From Immundisolibacter cernigliae (GTDB lineage: Bacteria > Pseudomonadota > Gammaproteobacteria > Immundisolibacterales > Immundisolibacteraceae), in the NCBI RefSeq assembly GCF_001697225.1, contig NZ_CP014671.1, positions 1,054,001 through 1,118,000 of the forward strand: a stretch of DNA of 64,000 nucleotides. The letters are read 5' to 3'. The notes beneath the pieces are model-generated. The model saw nothing but the letters and a program-made list of their open reading frames with translations. It was not told the DNA's origin and searched no databases. The position numbers and the translations under genes were made by a program. Positions within the stretch are counted from its first letter, which is position 1. The number at the start of each line of letters is the position of its first letter. Positions 61,601 through 64,000 of this stretch are shown one piece after another.

Positions 61601-62109
61601 ACATCGAGGCCGCCGCCGACGTCGTGGTCTGGACCTGCGATCAGGCGCCCGGCTTCACGCCCGGCCGGGCGCAGGACCGGGCCTTCACCGGCAACATCGT
61701 GCAGGCCATGGGTGCCTATGCGGCCGGGGAACTGGGCGAGGTGGCGATTACCCTGTCGGACGTCGACCGCATCATCGCCATCGGCTCGGACCGCATGATG
61801 GCGGCCGTGACCGCCGCCCGCCACGGCGTGCTGGCGCCGCACCTGAAATCGCACGTCGCCATCGGCTCCATCAACTCGCCGATGCAGTGCATGATGAAAG
61901 AGGTCTGCGCCCAGTGCCTGCAGGGCCGCCGCGATCCGGCCAGCGGCCGGCCGCTGGCACCGGTGTTCACCTGCTTCAACCAGGACCAGCCGCTGGACGA
62001 GGTGGATTTCGCCTGCCTCGGTCAGCGCCTGCGCCAGAACGGCGTGCAGGAGAAACTCACCGGCCAGTGGATAGACCGCAGCCTGCGGCGGCTCGGGTTG
62101 CGCCAATGA
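58603..62109 (+). CDS. 1168-residue multidomain Fe-S flavoprotein (GltD-like plus PyrK/ferredoxin-reductase-like modules)
   Basis: Domains in order: an N-terminal helical region (1-240) of unknown type; a cysteine region with YCIWCHNQDKDSC (Cys248/251/257), GCPLDE and CNDCSKACIYQ (Cys322/325/329), like the Fe-S part of GltD; an FAD site VLVAGMGPAGYTLA (~384-397) and an NAD site VLVIGGGLTAIDTATEA (~563-580); then from ~850 a PyrK-like part with GQFYRLQN, LLAGGGLGNAVLL (~957) and a C-terminal cluster CMMKEVCAQC with a later FTCFN. It probably channels electrons from NAD(P)H or between carriers and could bifurcate electrons. A link to the dioxygenase is unproven. The gene ends in MITE copy E. 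Confidence 0.82.
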   Translation: MSRPAPAPLHLAFDLPAEILYDDAGLARMDRTFVAWLAGSDPGLTERLLAGRRQPETLDDKAHSELLVTLAPHLEDFLGQLFGIGAEVRALQARHHALAPLYTCKRQFVQRQAARKLTAEQAAGEDGPALAAQLEALFGEPFSDLAFARHVNDWSDAAQQHIHGLDLALRYAGWALHAPAGQAQHGHGVLFREPHKLDPQRLVPVSTVTEQVITRHGLDAQHLRRREGFALTDPGGDLQYAQDQANYCIWCHNQDKDSCSHGLREKQGGFRYSALGVPLQGCPLDERISEMNLLKSQGYSVGALAMVTVDNPMVAGTGHRICNDCSKACIYQKQEPVDIPQVETRTLRDVLDLPWGFEIYSLLTRWNPLDLKRPLPRPASGRKVLVAGMGPAGYTLAHHLLNDGHAVVGVDGLKIEPLPADLTGVEADGTRRPPRPIRDVEELFEPLDARVMAGFGGVAEYGITVRWNKNYLKLIRLLLERRAGFRLHGGVRLGGTLTLEDAFDLGFDHVALAMGAGRPRYVDVPNGLARGVRQASDFLMGLQLTGAARRGSIANLQLRLPVLVIGGGLTAIDTATEALAYYPLQVEKFLARYDTLCAERGQDAVRSAWDAEEQTIADEFIAHARAIRAEREAAATQARAPRILELLKSWGGATLVYRRRLVDAPCYTLNHEEVLKALEEGVEFAECLAPGAVQVDAHGHVSGLEVELQAPGEDGKLTATGQRQLMPARAVLVAAGTVPNTVLQREAPTGLALDGGYFRSLDENGEPQAAPRLAKSGEVPMLTQRRPDGRAVSFFGDLHPSFAGNVVKAMASAKRGYPVVSRLLGAHAPASQETADAFQRRLHGLLRAHVERVQRLTPTIVEVVVHAPLAAQRFEPGQFYRLQNFETLARRDDDTTLAMEGLALTGAWVDRERGLVALIVLEMGGSSDLCAHLTPGEPVVLMGPTGAPTEIPAGETVLLAGGGLGNAVLLSIGKALRQAGSRVVYFAGYKNAQDRYHAPDIEAAADVVVWTCDQAPGFTPGRAQDRAFTGNIVQAMGAYAAGELGEVAITLSDVDRIIAIGSDRMMAAVTAARHGVLAPHLKSHVAIGSINSPMQCMMKEVCAQCLQGRRDPASGRPLAPVFTCFNQDQPLDEVDFACLGQRLRQNGVQEKLTGQWIDRSLRRLGLRQ

Positions 62110-62254
62110 AGCGCTGAATAAATCCATCCTGGATTTCTCAGCGCCCGCCATCCAAAACCCTTGTGTGAGCGTAGCTTTGCTGCGCGATGATCGCCCGGCA
62201 CAGCCGGGCTCCTACAGCCGCTGACTTTGGCAGCGCGTCCCTGCGCTGCGGGAT
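62107..62254 (+). repeat. MITE-like dispersed repeat, copy E
   Basis: Starts at the stop codon of the flavoprotein gene: TGAAGCGCTGAATAAATCC matches the consensus end GGAAACGCTGAATAAATCC with two changes. It continues with ATCCTGGATTTCTCAGCGCC, GCTTTGCTGCGCGATGATCG, CCCGGCACAGCCGGGC, GACTTTGGCAGCGCGTCC and CTGCGCTGCGGGA. The best preserved forward copy. Confidence 0.82.
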
Positions 62255-62286
62255 GTCGAAAAAGGGCTTTCCTGCCCTTTTTCGAC
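62255..62286. terminator. Bidirectional terminator between convergent genes
   Basis: A perfect 13-bp inverted repeat (GTCGAAAAAGGGC and its complement) around a six-base loop with T-runs on both strands. It separates the flavoprotein gene from the convergent DUF2058 gene and lies directly behind MITE copy E. Confidence 0.9.
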
Positions 62287-62300
62287 TCGGCCCGGGCGGG

Positions 62301-62840
62301 CTACCACATCAGATCATCGGGGACCGGATAGTCGGCGTAGGGATCGGGCGCCGCCTCGGCCGGCGGCGGTGATTCCGCGTTCAGCACCACCACCAGCGTC
62401 GGGTCGCGCTCGGCAATTTTCTGGGCTGTGGCGGGCGGCACCAGCTCGAAGTTCCTGCCCAGCCGGACCACCGCCAGCGCGCCCTTGACCACCTGCACAC
62501 GCTGCGCTTCGTGCAGGTAGATCTTGCGGATCTTGCCGGACTCGACGAACTGATACGCCGCCTCCCCGCCCTTGCGATCCAGCCGCTGGCTCTCGATCAA
62601 CTGGCGCAGCTGCGCCGCCTGTGCCTTGCGCTCGCGCTGTTCCTGTTGCTGGCGGTTGTGCGCGCGGTCGCGCTCGGCCTTGTGCTGCTGAGCCTGGCGC
62701 AGCTGCTCGGCCGCCGGATCCGGCGCCGGTCCGCGCCGGGCGGTGTCGCGCTTGTGTTGTGCCGCCTTCTTGAGCTGATCGGTCTTGACCAGGCCAGCCT
62801 TGAGCAACTGGGCCTGCAGCTGATTCAACGGATTGGCCAT
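62301..62840 (-). CDS. DUF2058 family protein (YaiL type)
   Basis: A 179-residue protein: MANPLNQLQAQLLKAGLVKTDQLKK start, a highly charged coiled-coil middle (residues 35-85, rich in Q, R, K, E), then the compact domain YQFVESGKIRKIYLHEAQ, QVVKGALAVVRLGRNFELVP. It matches E. coli YaiL, described as a nucleoprotein or polynucleotide-associated protein; the function is uncertain. The ATG at 62840 is chosen for the conserved start. Confidence 0.92.
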   Translation of the reverse strand: MANPLNQLQAQLLKAGLVKTDQLKKAAQHKRDTARRGPAPDPAAEQLRQAQQHKAERDRAHNRQQQEQRERKAQAAQLRQLIESQRLDRKGGEAAYQFVESGKIRKIYLHEAQRVQVVKGALAVVRLGRNFELVPPATAQKIAERDPTLVVVLNAESPPPAEAAPDPYADYPVPDDLMW

Positions 62841-62874
62841 CTTTGCCCCGTGTGTGGTGGTGTCGGACCGGCCG

Positions 62875-63849
62875 TCAGGCTGCCACAAAGCCCCGACCGG
62901 CGGCGAACTGCGCGCACTGGTTGAGCGCCGACAGGATCATGGCGTGGCTGGCAATGCCCTTGCCGGCAATGTCGAAGGCGGTGCCGTGACCGACCGTCAT
63001 GAACAGGTACGGCATGCCGATGAAGCCGCCGCAGTTGCCCTCGAAACCCCAGGTCTTGAGCGCGATGTGGCCCTGGTCGTGGCACATGGCGACCACCACG
63101 TCGTAGCGGCCGTCGATGCAGTGCCGAAACACCGTGTCGGGCGAGATCGGGCCACTGACGTCGATGCCGCCGGCGCGCGCCTGCGCCACGCCGGGCGTGA
63201 TGGCGGCGTCCTCTTCCGGGCCGTGGGCGTGCGGGTTAAGACCCGCCACGCCGATGCGCGGATTGGCCACGCCCCAGCCGCGCAGGGTGTCGTGCGTCAG
63301 GCGGATCGAGCGGGCGACCAGATCGGCCGTCAGGCCGGCGCACACGTCGCGCAGGTACACATGATCGAAGATGTGGGTGATGCGCAGCGGCCCTGAGAAC
63401 AAGGTCAACAGGCGCTCGCCGGGCTTGGCGTTCAGCAGCGCGCCAAGCGCGCCGGCAGCGGCCATGGCCTCCGAGTTGATCGGGCCCATCACCAGCCCGG
63501 CCACCTCGCCGCTCTGGGCCAAGTCCTGCGCCTGGCCGATCCAGCGGCCGACGGCGGCGCCGCAGGCGGCGCGCTCCTGGCCGTAAACGATCTCGGCCGG
63601 GTCCAGCTGCCCGTCGTCCAGGATGGATATGACGCGCGCGTCATCCTGGGCCGCCGCGACCGATGCCACCGGCTTTACGACCAGATCGGCATCTGCCACC
63701 GCCACGCCCCGGCGCATGGCCTCGGCGCTGCCGATGAACAGCAGCCGCGCCAGACGCTGCGGCTGGCCGGTCGCCATGGCCTTGGCAAGAATCTCCGGGC
63801 CGACGCCGCACGGATCGCCAATGGGGACAGCAAGGGCGGGTTTGGTCAT
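62875..63849 (-). CDS. PdxA-family 4-phospho-hydroxythreonine/threonate dehydrogenase
   Basis: A 324-residue metal- and NAD-dependent dehydrogenase: ALAVPIGDPCGVGPEI, GPINSEAM, the substrate His pair in RITHIFDHVYLRDV, VAGLNPHAHGPEEDAAI, GPISPDTVF and the metal-binding CHDQGHIALK. Either vitamin B6 biosynthesis (PdxA) or sugar-acid catabolism (the PdxA2 branch) is possible. The TRGH-like motif and lack of ksgA/surA/apaH neighbours lean to the PdxA2 type, not certain. GAGGAGCCTC precedes the ATG. Confidence 0.88.
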   Translation of the reverse strand: MTKPALAVPIGDPCGVGPEILAKAMATGQPQRLARLLFIGSAEAMRRGVAVADADLVVKPVASVAAAQDDARVISILDDGQLDPAEIVYGQERAACGAAVGRWIGQAQDLAQSGEVAGLVMGPINSEAMAAAGALGALLNAKPGERLLTLFSGPLRITHIFDHVYLRDVCAGLTADLVARSIRLTHDTLRGWGVANPRIGVAGLNPHAHGPEEDAAITPGVAQARAGGIDVSGPISPDTVFRHCIDGRYDVVVAMCHDQGHIALKTWGFEGNCGGFIGMPYLFMTVGHGTAFDIAGKGIASHAMILSALNQCAQFAAGRGFVAA

Positions 63850-63936
63850 GATTTGAGGCTCCTCTTGATTCGGTTCCGGCACCGGCGGCCGGCGAGTCTG
63901 ACACCGGCGGACATATTGTCGCGCCGCACCGGCAAC

Positions 63937-63976
63937 AAAAAGCCCCGGGCGCCTTGTGGGCCCCCGGGGCTTTTTT
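63937..63976. terminator. Strong symmetric terminator upstream of the pdxA-like gene
   Basis: AAAAAGCCCCGGGcgcc, a short loop and GGgcCCCCGGGGCTTTTTT form a GC-rich hairpin with T-runs on both strands. It lies upstream of the minus-strand pdxA-like gene, so it presumably ends a gene on the right outside the window. Confidence 0.85.
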
Positions 63977-63979
63977 CGA

Positions 63980-64000
63980 ACAGAAACGCTGAAGTGGTCA
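63980..64000. repeat. Possible start of another MITE-like repeat, copy F
   Basis: CAGAAACGCTGAAGTGGTCA at the window end resembles the GGAAACGCTGAA terminus of the family. Too short to be sure. Confidence 0.4.

Overview
The window is about 64 kb of high-GC bacterial chromosome. Gene content and order (thiS-thiG-trmB, apaG, thyA-folA, hslO, a YaiL-type DUF2058 protein, icd) point to a gammaproteobacterium. The mix of aromatic ring-hydroxylating dioxygenase genes with an aryl-polyene pigment locus would fit a hydrocarbon-degrading lineage such as Immundisolibacter. That placement is inference; no rRNA or species marker is present.

Layout. 1-2.3 kb: start of an isoquinoline-oxidoreductase-type molybdenum hydroxylase (minus strand) and a flavin monooxygenase of the acyl-CoA-dehydrogenase fold. 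2.7-13.2 kb: envelope and stress genes (CsbD, SYLF, BON, FecR/DUF6600, phospholipase-D-like lipoprotein), then a Crp/Fnr regulator and a hybrid histidine kinase with a response regulator. 13.2-29.2 kb: a divergent aryl-polyene (xanthomonadin-like) locus. Its minus arm carries ACP, membrane protein, AMP-ligase, FabZ-like dehydratase, acyltransferase, ketosynthase, chain-length-factor-like protein and a second dehydratase. Its plus arm carries a XanB2-type chorismatase, acyltransferase, glycosyltransferase, thioesterase, LolA-like protein, MMPL exporter, DUF3261 lipoprotein, FabG-like reductase, a deacetylase-methyltransferase fusion and a PAP2 phosphatase. Almost every junction is an overlapping ATGA/GTGA or TGATG, so translation is probably coupled.

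29.3-39.3 kb is a plastic region. It holds two directly repeated IS5-family elements in tandem, an IS481-family element that splits a collagen-like lipoprotein gene, copies of a dispersed MITE-like repeat whose ends match the IS5 termini, a PRC-barrel gene remnant, two more Crp/Fnr regulators, tiny membrane proteins and a REC-PAS-GGDEF protein.

39.5-44 kb is a catabolic block: BphC-type extradiol dioxygenase, SRPBCC protein, flavin reductase, a DszB-like desulfinase homologue and a NicX/M29-like metalloprotein. 44.1-56.2 kb is mostly housekeeping (trmB, thiG, thiS, apaG, thyA, folA, tRNA-Ala(CGC), icd, porin, mscL, hslO, CnoX-like thioredoxin, Mug-type glycosylase). 56.3-62.1 kb carries a Rieske dioxygenase large/small subunit pair, a rhodanese and a 1168-residue Fe-S flavoprotein. 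The window ends with DUF2058 and a PdxA homologue.

Most prominent for follow-up: the 3-hydroxybenzoate-primed aryl-polyene locus with an unusual deacetylase-methyltransferase fusion, the DszB-like gene with its flavin reductase, the MITE family apparently matched to the resident IS5 element, and a 98-bp tandem duplication inside the polyene operon.
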